64,000 nt of DNA from Sphingobium lactosutens. GTDB taxonomy: Bacteria > Pseudomonadota > Alphaproteobacteria > Sphingomonadales > Sphingomonadaceae. A program made the position numbers and the translations under genes. Position 1 is the stretch's first letter, and the number at the start of each line of letters is the position of its first letter. The notes under the pieces were generated by a model, which was not told the DNA's origin, did no database searches, and saw nothing but the letters and a program-made list of their open reading frames with translations. The stretch lies in NCBI RefSeq assembly GCF_013393185.1, contig NZ_QJQX01000035.1, positions 1 through 64,000 of the forward strand. The letters are read 5' to 3'. This document shows, one piece after another, positions 8,129 to 16,422 of the stretch.

Positions 8129-9534
8129 CAGCCGGTTGCCTCCTCGGTTTCGATGGCAGTATCGGCGCGGCCCACGGCCATCAGTCGCCCGGTGAAGCAT
8201 TGCCGCCACCAACTGATATCCTGACCTTCCACGCTGTCCATCATCGCGCGCCAGCGGCGCTTGCGCTCGTCCAGTGGCATGGCGAGCGCGCGGTTGATGG
8301 CGTCGGACATTTCCTCCGGGCTATAGGGGTTGATGAGCAGCGCATCCTTGAGCTGCATCGCCGCACCGGCGAAGCGGGACAGGATCAGCACGCCGGGATC
8401 ATCGGGATCCTGCGCCGCGACATATTCCTTCGCCACCAGGTTCATGCCGTCGCGCAGCGGCGTGACGAGGCCGATCCGCGCCGCGCGGTAGATGCCGGCC
8501 AGCTTGTCGCGCGGATAGCCCTGGTTGACGTAGCGGATCGGGGTCCAGTCGACATCGCTATATTCGCCATTGAGGCGCCCGGCGAGGGAGTCCAGCGTCG
8601 CACGGATCTGCTGATAGCTCTCCACTTCCCCGCGTGAGGGCGGCGCGATCTGGGTCAGCAGCACCTTGCGATGATGTTCGGGATGATCCTTCAGGAACCG
8701 GGCATAGCCGTTGAAGCGCTCTTCCAGTCCCTTGCTGTAATCCAGCCGGTCGACGCCGACGATCATGGCCCGATCCTGCAAGGAAGCGCGAACCTGGCTC
8801 AGCATGTCGCGCGCGTCCTCGCTTTCGGCCGCCTCGGCAAATTCCCTGGCGTTGATCCCGATCGGGCAGGCGACGGCCTGAATGGTGCGATCGCCCACGG
8901 TCACATAATCGCCGTCCACGGTGCCGCCCATTTCCTTTTCCACATAGTGGCGGAAGGATTCGAGCCATTCTTCCGTATGGAAGCCAATGACATCATAGGC
9001 GAAGAGCGTGCTGACCAGCTTGGTATGATGGGGCAGCGACACCAGCAGGCGGGTGGGCGGCCAGGGGATGTGGAGGAAGAAACCCATCCGGTTCTTCAAC
9101 CCCTTGTCGCGCAGCATCTGGCCCAGCGGGATCATGTGATAGTCATGGACCCAGATGACGTCTTCCGGCTCGATCAGCGGGGTGGCGGTGTCGGCAAATC
9201 GCTGGTTGACGCGGTTATAGCCGCCCTCGAAATCGCGGGCATATTCGGCCAGGTCGATGCGGAAGTGAAACAGCGGCCAGAGCGTCTTGTTAGCATAGCC
9301 GTTATAATATTCGTCGACGTCCTGCTCCTCCAGGTCGATCGTCGCGGTCTTCACGCCTTCATCCTCGGCAAAGCCGATATGGCCGGTGAAATTGTCGGTC
9401 ACTTCGCCCGACCAGCCGACCCAGATGCCGCGGCTTTCGCGCAAGGCTTGCGACAGCGCGACCGCAAGGCCGCCCTGGTTGCCGGTCTTGCTGGGGCGGC
9501 TGACCCTGTTGGAAATGACGATCAGGCGGCTCAT
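8128..9534 (-). CDS. otsA: trehalose-6-phosphate synthase
   Basis: Transfers glucose from a nucleotide sugar to glucose-6-phosphate to make trehalose-6-phosphate, a stress-protectant precursor. The 468-aa GT20 protein starts MSRLIVISNRVS, has the N-terminal glycine loop GGLAVAL, WVHDYHMIPLG, VGVDRLDYSKGLEERF (phosphate/sugar binding) and PLRDGMNLVAKEYVA. ATG 9532-9534 overlaps the stop of the GH15 gene as ATGA, and its own stop overlaps the next ATG. A start further upstream inside the GH15 gene lacks the family N-terminus. Confidence 0.96.
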   Translation of the reverse strand: MSRLIVISNRVSRPSKTGNQGGLAVALSQALRESRGIWVGWSGEVTDNFTGHIGFAEDEGVKTATIDLEEQDVDEYYNGYANKTLWPLFHFRIDLAEYARDFEGGYNRVNQRFADTATPLIEPEDVIWVHDYHMIPLGQMLRDKGLKNRMGFFLHIPWPPTRLLVSLPHHTKLVSTLFAYDVIGFHTEEWLESFRHYVEKEMGGTVDGDYVTVGDRTIQAVACPIGINAREFAEAAESEDARDMLSQVRASLQDRAMIVGVDRLDYSKGLEERFNGYARFLKDHPEHHRKVLLTQIAPPSRGEVESYQQIRATLDSLAGRLNGEYSDVDWTPIRYVNQGYPRDKLAGIYRAARIGLVTPLRDGMNLVAKEYVAAQDPDDPGVLILSRFAGAAMQLKDALLINPYSPEEMSDAINRALAMPLDERKRRWRAMMDSVEGQDISWWRQCFTGRLMAVGRADTAIETEEATG

Positions 9535-11384
9535 CGCATCGCGCTCCACGGTTTGCTCAGCAAGACGGCGCAGTTGATGATGCCGACCAATGAGTAGGTC
9601 TGGGGATAATTGCCCCATAATTCCCCGGTAGCCGGGTCGATATCTTCGGACAGCAGCCCGGCCGCGGTGCGACGGGACAGCATTTCCTCGAACAGGGTGC
9701 GCGCTTCGTCCGTGCGGCCCGTGCGATGCAACGCCTCGATCAACCAGAAGGTGCAGACGTTGAAGGCCGTCACAGGCTCGCCGAAATCGTCGGGCGCGCT
9801 GTAACGGAGCATGTCGTTGCCCCGGCGCAGATCCGCCTCCAGCGCGGCGAGCGTGCCGACGAACATCGGATCGTCGGCGGTCAGGAAACGCAGGTCGAGC
9901 AATTGCAGCAGCGATGCGTCGCGTGCATCATCCTCGAAATTGGCCGAGATCGCCTTGCTGTCCTTCCGCCAGGCGGCCTCGATGATCTTGTCCCGCATCG
10001 TGTCGGCGCGGTTCTGCCAGTGGATGGCGCGCACCGGCAGGTCGAGCGCCGTCGCGGCATGGGCCAGCCGATCGCACGCGGCCCAGCACATGACGGCGCT
10101 GTAGCTATGGACATGGGCGCGGGTGCGCAATTCCCACAGGCCCGCATCGGGCTGGTCATAGACCTGCCAGGCGCGCTCGCCGACCACTTCCAGCGCCTCG
10201 AAATCGGCATGGCCCGCCATGCGCAGCAGGCGCTGGTCGATGAAACCCTGCACCGACGACAGCACGATCTGGCCATAGGCGTCATGCTGTATCTGTTCAT
10301 AGGCGGCGTTGCCGACGCGCACCGGACCCATGCCGCGATAGCCCGGCAGGCTTTCCGCCTCCCATTCGGTCAGCGTCGCATTGCCGCGCACGTCGTAGAG
10401 CGGCTGGATATGCCCGCCTTTCGCGCCATCGACGATGTTGCGCAGATAGACGAGATAGGTTTCGAGCACGTCGAGCGCGCCTAGCCGGTTCAGCGCCTCG
10501 ACCGTATAATAGGCGTCGCGCACCCAGCAATAACGATAGTCCCAGTTCCGCCCGCTGTCGGCATGTTCAGGAATGGAGGTGGTCAGCGCGGCGACAATCG
10601 CGCCGGTTTCCTCATGCTGGCAGAGCTTCAGGGTAATGGCGGATCGGATCACCGCCTCCTGCCATTCGGCCGGGATGGCGAGGCCGCGCACCCAGAGCTG
10701 CCATTCATGGATGGTGTCGTCCAGCATTCGTTCGATCGCCGGGCGCAGCGCGTCGGAAAAGCCTTCATCCGGCCCCATGAAGAAATGCATGTCCTGTTCC
10801 AGCCGGAACCAGCTTTCCTGGGAAATGAGGCCAATGGGTGCATTGGTCGACACGCGCATCGCCATGTAGGACAGCACGATGCGGATATGGTTCGAGCCGT
10901 AGCTGATTGGCACCCTGTCGCCGTTCCAGTTGGTGGTGGGGCGAAACTTCACGCGAATCCGGGGGCTGCCCGCCACCGGCCGCACGATGCGGATGAAGGC
11001 GACCGGCCGATATATGCGCCCCTTATGCTTGTGGCGCGGGCAAAAATCATAGGTTTCGATCGCATTGCCCTGCGCGTCGCTCTGGCGCGTGACCAATATG
11101 GGCGTGTTGCGGATATAATGTTGTTCGACCGCGACGCAATTTTCCAGCTCGATCGCCCAGAAGCCGCGGGCCTGGGGATCATCCCAGTCCTTGTGATCCA
11201 GCAGCGCGGAAAACACAGGGTCGCCATCGACGCGGGGCACGCAACCCCACACCATGCGGCCCGCACGATCGATCAGCGCGGAAGCCTGGCAATTGCCGAT
11301 GGGCCAGAGATCGAGATTGCGCTCGTTTCCGGCGTGAATAGAAGGACTTGGCTCTTGGATTTTTCCGCCCCTTTTGGTGCTCAG
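9531..11384 (-). CDS. glycoside hydrolase family 15 protein (glucoamylase/trehalase-like)
   Basis: A GH15 (alpha/alpha)6-barrel protein, likely acting on trehalose or alpha-glucans, encoded between otsB and otsA. Visible motifs are NWDYRYCWVRDAYYTVEAL (catalytic barrel) and LLSEDIDPATGELWGNYPQ with the second catalytic acid near the C-terminus. The first ATG in frame is 11253-11255 (MVWGCVPRVDGDPV), but the well-conserved N-terminal segment LDLWPIGNCQASALIDRAGR is encoded upstream of it in the same open frame, where no ATG, GTG or TTG occurs. The coordinates given start at CTG 11382-11384 (reads L/M-STKRGG), 20 nt after the otsB stop, as the best guess. The start is uncertain, while the family is secure. 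Confidence 0.85.
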   Translation of the reverse strand: MSTKRGGKIQEPSPSIHAGNERNLDLWPIGNCQASALIDRAGRMVWGCVPRVDGDPVFSALLDHKDWDDPQARGFWAIELENCVAVEQHYIRNTPILVTRQSDAQGNAIETYDFCPRHKHKGRIYRPVAFIRIVRPVAGSPRIRVKFRPTTNWNGDRVPISYGSNHIRIVLSYMAMRVSTNAPIGLISQESWFRLEQDMHFFMGPDEGFSDALRPAIERMLDDTIHEWQLWVRGLAIPAEWQEAVIRSAITLKLCQHEETGAIVAALTTSIPEHADSGRNWDYRYCWVRDAYYTVEALNRLGALDVLETYLVYLRNIVDGAKGGHIQPLYDVRGNATLTEWEAESLPGYRGMGPVRVGNAAYEQIQHDAYGQIVLSSVQGFIDQRLLRMAGHADFEALEVVGERAWQVYDQPDAGLWELRTRAHVHSYSAVMCWAACDRLAHAATALDLPVRAIHWQNRADTMRDKIIEAAWRKDSKAISANFEDDARDASLLQLLDLRFLTADDPMFVGTLAALEADLRRGNDMLRYSAPDDFGEPVTAFNVCTFWLIEALHRTGRTDEARTLFEEMLSRRTAAGLLSEDIDPATGELWGNYPQTYSLVGIINCAVLLSKPWSAMR

Positions 11385-11404
11385 GATCAGAGGCGCCGAA
11401 AATC

Positions 11405-12160
11405 CTATCCGGCGACCCCCTGCGACAGATAATGCCTGACGGCGGCAACCTGTTCCAATCGGAAGGCCGCAAAAGTGGCTCGGGGCATCCCGACCAATAT
11501 GCCGGCGCCGCCCAGTTCGGCGGCCACGGCAAAGCCTTCCTCGTCGGTGACATCGTCGCCGATGAAGAGGGGCGTGCCGCCGATCATGGGTGTTTCCTGC
11601 ATCAGTCGCCGTACCGCACTGCCCTTGTCTGCGCCGCCAGGACGCAGTTCGTAGAGCATCTTGCCATGCTGAACCGCAAGGCCATGCTGTTCGGCCAGTT
11701 GCGCCGCGAGCGTGCCGGCTTCCTCTCCCCAGGCCGGGGCGCCACGGAAATGCAGCCCGACGCTGATCGACTTGCGCTCGACCAGTACGCCGGGCCTGTC
11801 ATCGGCAAAGGTGTGGAAGGCGGCTTCGACCGCGTCGATTGCGGACATCCGGGCTGGGGCGTCGACCGCCTCGCCGGGCCGGGCAAATTCCAGCCCATGG
11901 GTGCCGGACAGCAGGAAGTCGCCGAAGCCCAGCTCGCGCAGCGTAGCGACCGACCGGCCGCTGACGATCGCGAGCCGCCCGCCGAGCGCATCGCGCAATC
12001 CGGCAAGCGTGGCGAGCAACTGTGCGTCCACATCCACCGCATCGGGCCTATCGGCCAGCGGTGCCAACGTCCCGTCGAAATCGAGGAAAAGGGCAGCGCC
12101 CGCCAGCAATGCAGTGGGCGGCGCAGGAAGGTCGGGCAGGGAGAGAAGAGTGTCGGTCAC
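11405..12160 (-). CDS. otsB: trehalose-6-phosphate phosphatase
   Basis: Dephosphorylates trehalose-6-phosphate to trehalose. The 251-aa protein is a HAD phosphatase: motif I FLDFDGT with nucleophile Asp27 and acid/base Asp29, motif II IVSGR, Lys in the motif III region, and motif IV FIGDDVTDEEGF. It is the first gene of the minus-strand trehalose operon otsB - GH15 - otsA - SRPBCC - small membrane protein. No EcfG-type promoter was found directly upstream, although trehalose genes are often stress-controlled in related bacteria. Confidence 0.95.
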   Translation of the reverse strand: MTDTLLSLPDLPAPPTALLAGAALFLDFDGTLAPLADRPDAVDVDAQLLATLAGLRDALGGRLAIVSGRSVATLRELGFGDFLLSGTHGLEFARPGEAVDAPARMSAIDAVEAAFHTFADDRPGVLVERKSISVGLHFRGAPAWGEEAGTLAAQLAEQHGLAVQHGKMLYELRPGGADKGSAVRRLMQETPMIGGTPLFIGDDVTDEEGFAVAAELGGAGILVGMPRATFAAFRLEQVAAVRHYLSQGVAG

Positions 12161-12220
12161 GCCTTTAAGAGTGGCGTCTCCAGACGAAACCGCAACCCCT
12201 CATCTCGCATTGCAGCAGTT

Positions 12221-12391
12221 TCAGGACCGGCAGCGGCGATCGCGATGCGGCGTTTCCGTCCAGGGCGACGCCCATTGCACGCGGTGCAGCGCGCGGAATG
12301 CCTGCATGATGGCGGCGATCAACTGGTCGATGCCGCGATTGGCATGTTCGCGGCCGTCATTCCACAGCCGGTCGTCATATTCGTCACGCAT
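12221..12391 (-). CDS. hypothetical protein, 56 aa
   Basis: Short protein starting MRDEYDDRLWNDGREHAN, with an amphipathic helix (RGIDQLIAAIMQAFRALHR) and a basic C-terminus. The ATG at 12389-12391 is preceded by a strong AAAAGGAG, which argues for real translation. No domain recognised. It lies upstream of otsB on the same strand (60 bp gap) and could be transcribed with the trehalose genes. Confidence 0.6.
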   Translation of the reverse strand: MRDEYDDRLWNDGREHANRGIDQLIAAIMQAFRALHRVQWASPWTETPHRDRRCRS

Positions 12392-12522
12392 GATGCGCTC
12401 CTTTTCTATGAGTCGGTGGTAAGGGGCGGTGCGATGTCCGCAGGCACGGCAATGCGCTTTCGGCGCGGCGGATGCCAACAAAAGGCTGGACCGTTCAGAT
12501 AAGCTGGCCTTATTGAATAGCC

Positions 12523-13443
12523 ATGTCCGTTATGCCGCCGCTCTCCGCCATTCGCGTCTTCGAGGCCGCCGCCAGGCTGGAAAATTTCACCGCTGCCGCG
12601 CAGGAACTGGGCATGACCCAGGCGGCGGTCAGTTATCAGGTGAAGCTATTGGAGGAGCGGCTGGGTCTCAGTCTGTTCCAGCGCGTCGGGCGCAAGGTCG
12701 CATTGACCGACAAGGGGCGGGAGATCGCGCCCATATTGACCCGCGCCTTCGACCTGATGCGCGACGGCTTTGCTGCGCTGACGCAGGATCATTCGGCGGT
12801 GCTGACGATCAGTTGCACCAACAGCTTCGCCCATCTCTGGCTGGCGCCGAAGATCGGCGCGTTCCAGATGCGCCACCCGCATCTCGCCGTGCGCATCCAG
12901 GCGGAGGACACCGTCGTGGACCTTGCCCGCGATGGCGTCGATCTGGCGGTGCGCGGTGGCAAGGGCGACTGGCCGGGGCTGGAGGCGAAGCTGCTGACCC
13001 ATAACCGTCTCGTGCCGATGTGCAGCCCGGGCTGGCTGGAGCGCAACGGGACCATCGCCGATGCGCAGGCGCTCCATGCCCGCCCGCGCCTGTCGCCCGA
13101 CGACATGTGGTGGCATGAATGGTTCGCCGCCATGGGCGTGGAGGCCGATCCGGCGGACGGCCCGCCCGGCATCGCGCTCGACAGCCAGGTGATGGAAGGC
13201 CGCGCGGCGATCGCGGGGCAGGGCATCGCGATCCTCAATCATTTCCTCTGGAAGTCAGAGGTGGAGGCCGGCCTGCTGGTCGAGGCTGTGCCTTCCTATG
13301 TCCGGGAAATCGCCAGCTACTGGATCGTCTACCCGCCCCACGTCCGCAACGCGCCCAAGATCAAGGCCTTTCGCGACTGGATCAGCGCCGAATTCGCCGC
13401 CGAGATCGCGGCCGATCCTGATGGGCGCTACTTGCCGCGTTGA
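12523..13443 (+). CDS. LysR-family transcriptional regulator (GcvA-like)
   Basis: DNA-binding regulator with an N-terminal winged HTH (residues about 5-64, AIRVFEAAARLENFTAAAQE ... MTQAAVSYQVKLLEERLG) followed by a periplasmic-binding-protein-like effector domain. Length is 306 aa, normal for the family, and the sequence resembles the GcvA/AmpR subgroup. ATG 12523 is used, and a second in-frame ATG at 12532 is also possible. Its target is not clear from context: the downstream ccdAB genes have their own promoter-like region directly after the LysR stop. Confidence 0.9.
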   Translation: MSVMPPLSAIRVFEAAARLENFTAAAQELGMTQAAVSYQVKLLEERLGLSLFQRVGRKVALTDKGREIAPILTRAFDLMRDGFAALTQDHSAVLTISCTNSFAHLWLAPKIGAFQMRHPHLAVRIQAEDTVVDLARDGVDLAVRGGKGDWPGLEAKLLTHNRLVPMCSPGWLERNGTIADAQALHARPRLSPDDMWWHEWFAAMGVEADPADGPPGIALDSQVMEGRAAIAGQGIAILNHFLWKSEVEAGLLVEAVPSYVREIASYWIVYPPHVRNAPKIKAFRDWISAEFAAEIAADPDGRYLPR

Positions 13444-13448
13444 TATGG

Positions 13449-13470
13449 CATGCGTATATTCATGCGCATG
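13449..13470 (+). promoter_or_regulatory. probable ccdAB operator/promoter
   Basis: CATGCG at 13449-13454 and CGCATG at 13465-13470 form an inverted repeat around TATATT (13455-13460), which could be a -10 box. CATGCG also recurs directly at 13461-13466. The site lies between the LysR stop and the AGGAGG of the antitoxin gene, where CcdA-type antitoxins usually bind to autoregulate. Inferred from position and symmetry only. Confidence 0.5.
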
Positions 13471-13489
13471 TAGAATGCAGGAGGTCGCC

Positions 13490-13732
13490 GTGACGAAACA
13501 GGAGCGGATCGGAACGCGCAAGCCGACGAACCTGTCGCTGGACAGTGCATTGGTTGAAGAAGCCAGGGAATTGGGCATCAACCTGTCCCGCGTCTGCGAG
13601 GAAGGGTTGCGCAGGGAAATCGCGGCGGAACGCGGCAAGCGCTGGAAGGAAGAAAATGCGGCAGGGATCGCGGCCTCCAACGCCTATGTCGAAAAATATG
13701 GGTTGCCGCTCGAAAAATACCGGATGTTCTGA
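13490..13732 (+). CDS. ccdA: type II antitoxin, CcdA family
   Basis: An 80-aa antitoxin that should bind and neutralise the downstream CcdB toxin and repress the operon. The N-terminal ribbon-helix-helix region reads KPTNLSLDSALVEEARELGI, and the C-terminal toxin-binding tail is NAYVEKYGLPLEKYRMF. Start GTG 13490 is set by a perfect AGGAGG 5 nt upstream. Longer readings into the LysR gene were rejected. Its TGA overlaps the toxin ATG by one base. Confidence 0.88.
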   Translation: MTKQERIGTRKPTNLSLDSALVEEARELGINLSRVCEEGLRREIAAERGKRWKEENAAGIAASNAYVEKYGLPLEKYRMF

Positions 13733-14028
13733 TGGCGCGTCTCTGCGCGCATCGCCTGCCTGACGGAACTTATGTTCTCGACTGTCAATCCGACCTGTTG
13801 GATCATCTGACCACGCGCTTCGTCGTGCCGCTGGTGCCGATCGAGCATATCGAAACACCAATGGCGCGGCTTAATCCGCGCTTCGAGATTGATGGCCGGC
13901 AGCTTGTGATGATGACCCAGTTCGCCAGCGCGATTCCGGCGCGTGCGCTCGGCAAGATCGTGAAGCCCCTCCATGACGAACGCTATGCCATCTCTACCGC
14001 GCTCGACATGCTCATCGCGGGCTATTGA
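13732..14028 (+). CDS. ccdB: type II toxin, CcdB family (gyrase poison)
   Basis: A 98-aa CcdB-fold protein (MARLCAHRLPDGTYVLDCQS at the start, VVPLVPIEHI in the core, HDERYAISTALDMLIAGY at the end). CcdB toxins trap DNA gyrase by binding GyrA. It is close to the 101 aa of the F-plasmid toxin and ends in a hydrophobic/glycine tail, though the classical final Trp-Gly-Ile is replaced by AGY. It is coupled to ccdA and lies only 45 bp upstream of parC, the gene for a GyrA paralogue. Confidence 0.88.
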   Translation: MARLCAHRLPDGTYVLDCQSDLLDHLTTRFVVPLVPIEHIETPMARLNPRFEIDGRQLVMMTQFASAIPARALGKIVKPLHDERYAISTALDMLIAGY

Positions 14029-14073
14029 CCAAATCCGTTTCCGTTTCGTGCCCGTCCTGCTAAGCCGTCCGCG

Positions 14074-16362
14074 ATGACTGATTATCGTGACCCGTTCGAC
14101 GCCATCAAGGATCACCCGTTCGATGATGCGCTGTCCGAGCGCTATCTCGTCTATGCCCTTTCGACCATCACGGCGCGCTCGCTGCCGGACCTGCGCGACG
14201 GGCTGAAGCCAGTGCATCGCCGTCTGCTCTGGGCGATGCGGCTGTTGCGTATGGAGCCGGGTGGGGCTAACCCGGACGTGCTGGTCGCCAATCCCGCGCG
14301 CAACACCACCGCGTACAAAAAATGCGCCCGCGTCGTCGGCGACGTCATCGGTAAATATCACCCCCATGGCGACAGCTCCGTCTACGACGCGATGGTCCGC
14401 CTGGCGCAGGACTTCTCGCTGCGCACGCCGCTGGTCGACGGACAGGGCAATTTCGGCAATATCGACGGCGATAATGCGGCGGCGATGCGCTACACCGAAG
14501 CGCGCCTGACGCAGGCCGCCGCTGACTTGATGGCGGGGCTGGATGAAGGCACGGTCGATTTTCGCCCCACTTATAATGGCGAGGATGAGGAGCCTGAGGT
14601 ATTCCCCGGCCTCTTCCCGAACCTGCTCGCCAATGGCGCCAGCGGCATCGCGGTTGGCATGGCGACCAGCATCCCGCCGCACAATGTCAGCGAACTGATC
14701 GATGCCGCCAACCTGCTGATCGACGATCCCGACGCCGATCATGCGGCCCTAATGCAGATCGTGCGCGGGCCGGACTTCCCGACCGGCGGCGTGCTGGTCG
14801 ATAGCCCCTCGATCATTGCCGAAGCCTATGCCACCGGGCGCGGCGCCTTTCGCACGCGGGCGCGCTGGCACCGGGAGGATGAGGGGCGCGGCACCTGGAT
14901 CGCGGTCGTCACGCAAATTCCCTATCAGGTCCAGAAATCGAAGCTGATCGAGCAGATCGCGGCGCTCATCAACGATAAGAAGCTGCCGATCCTGGCCGAT
15001 GTGCGCGATGAATCCGACACGGAAATCCGCATCGTCATCGAACCGCGCGCCCGCACGGTCGACGAACAGGTGCTGATGGACAGCCTGTTCCGCCTGACCG
15101 ATCTCGAAAACCGCTTCCCGCTGAATCTCAACGTGCTGGATTCGACCCGAACCCCGCGCGTTTTGGGCCTCAAGCCTCTGCTGATCGAATGGCTGCGGCA
15201 CCAGATCGATGTGTTGGTCCGCCGCGCCCAGCATCGGCTGGAGAAGATCGCCAATCGCCTCGAACTGCTCGACGGCTATATCATCGCCTATCTCAATCTC
15301 GACCGCGTGATCGAGATCATCCGCACGGAGGATGAGCCGAAAGAAGTGATGATGGCCGAATTCGGCCTGACCGATCGTCAGGCCGAGGCGATCCTCAACA
15401 TGCGGCTGCGTTCCTTGCGCAAGCTGGAGGAAATGGAACTGCGCCGCGAGCATAGCGAACTGCTCAAGGAAAAGGACGAACTGGAGAAGCTGGTCGAAAG
15501 CCCGGCCCGCCAGCGCACCCGCCTCAAGAAGGATCTGGCTGCGCTGCGCAAGCGCTACGGCCCGGAAACCGACCTTGGCCGCCGTCGTTCGCTGGTCGAG
15601 GAGGCCGCGCCCGCGCGCGAAATCCCGCTGGAGGCGATGATCGAACGCGAGCCGATCACCGTCATCCTGTCTGAACGCGGCTGGATTCGGGCGATGAGCG
15701 GGCATCGCGACCTGGCCAGCGCCGATACGCTCAAGTTCAAGGAAGGCGATGGCCCGCAATATGCCTTCCACGCCTATACCACCGACAAGCTGCTGATGGC
15801 GACCTCCACCGGGCGCATCTACACGCTGGCATCGGACAAGCTGCCGGGCGGGCGCGGCTTCGGTGATCCGGTGCGCTCACTGGTCGACATGGACAATGAA
15901 GGCGCGATCGTTGCGCTGATGCCGGCGAAGACTGGCAGTGAACTGCTGTTCGCTTCCTCCGACGGCCGTGGCTTCATCGCGGCCGTGGCCGACATCACCG
16001 CCGAGACGCGCAAGGGCAAGCAGGTGGTCAATGTTCGCGCCGGCAGCAAGTTGAGCGTCGTGCACCCTGTTGCGCCGGAGGCGGACAGCATCGCGGTCAT
16101 CGGCGAGAATCGCAAATTGCTGGTCTTCGCGATCGCCGAAATGCCGCGGATGGCGCGCGGGCAGGGTGTCCAGTTGCAGCGCTATCGTGACGGTGGCCTG
16201 TCCGACGCCATCGCCTTCCGCCTATCCGATGGCCTGAGCTGGACCATGGGCGGCGAATCGGGTCGCACTCGCACCGAAACGGACATGTCTCCGTGGAAAG
16301 TCGCGCGTGGCGCCGCCGGACGCATGCCGCCGACTGGTTTTCCGCGCGATAACCGCTTTTGA
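14074..16362 (+). CDS. parC: DNA topoisomerase IV subunit A
   Basis: ATP-dependent decatenation of daughter chromosomes together with ParE. The 762-aa protein has the breakage-reunion domain with catalytic tyrosine Tyr140 (in [11 protein letters not shown]), the quinolone-region segment [16 protein letters not shown] (Ser101, Ser102, Asp105) and a C-terminal beta-pinwheel domain. It lacks the GyrA box of gyrase, which together with length supports ParC. ATG 14074 gives the family N-terminus. parE is not in the window. Confidence 0.93.
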   Translation: MTDYRDPFDAIKDHPFDDALSERYLVYALSTITARSLPDLRDGLKPVHRRLLWAMRLLRMEPGGANPDVLVANPARNTTAYKKCARVVGDVIGKYHPHGDSSVYDAMVRLAQDFSLRTPLVDGQGNFGNIDGDNAAAMRYTEARLTQAAADLMAGLDEGTVDFRPTYNGEDEEPEVFPGLFPNLLANGASGIAVGMATSIPPHNVSELIDAANLLIDDPDADHAALMQIVRGPDFPTGGVLVDSPSIIAEAYATGRGAFRTRARWHREDEGRGTWIAVVTQIPYQVQKSKLIEQIAALINDKKLPILADVRDESDTEIRIVIEPRARTVDEQVLMDSLFRLTDLENRFPLNLNVLDSTRTPRVLGLKPLLIEWLRHQIDVLVRRAQHRLEKIANRLELLDGYIIAYLNLDRVIEIIRTEDEPKEVMMAEFGLTDRQAEAILNMRLRSLRKLEEMELRREHSELLKEKDELEKLVESPARQRTRLKKDLAALRKRYGPETDLGRRRSLVEEAAPAREIPLEAMIEREPITVILSERGWIRAMSGHRDLASADTLKFKEGDGPQYAFHAYTTDKLLMATSTGRIYTLASDKLPGGRGFGDPVRSLVDMDNEGAIVALMPAKTGSELLFASSDGRGFIAAVADITAETRKGKQVVNVRAGSKLSVVHPVAPEADSIAVIGENRKLLVFAIAEMPRMARGQGVQLQRYRDGGLSDAIAFRLSDGLSWTMGGESGRTRTETDMSPWKVARGAAGRMPPTGFPRDNRF

Positions 16363-16422
16363 TTCATCGCAAATCCAAACGACGTTTCCAGAAAATTTAC
16401 CGCTTCCCGATAGGTCGGACGC

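Noticed and set aside
13298..13489. Extended antitoxin start inside the LysR gene
   Set aside because: The AGGAGG immediately before GTG 13490 and the RHH domain position fix the start; the upstream part is the LysR frame shifted.
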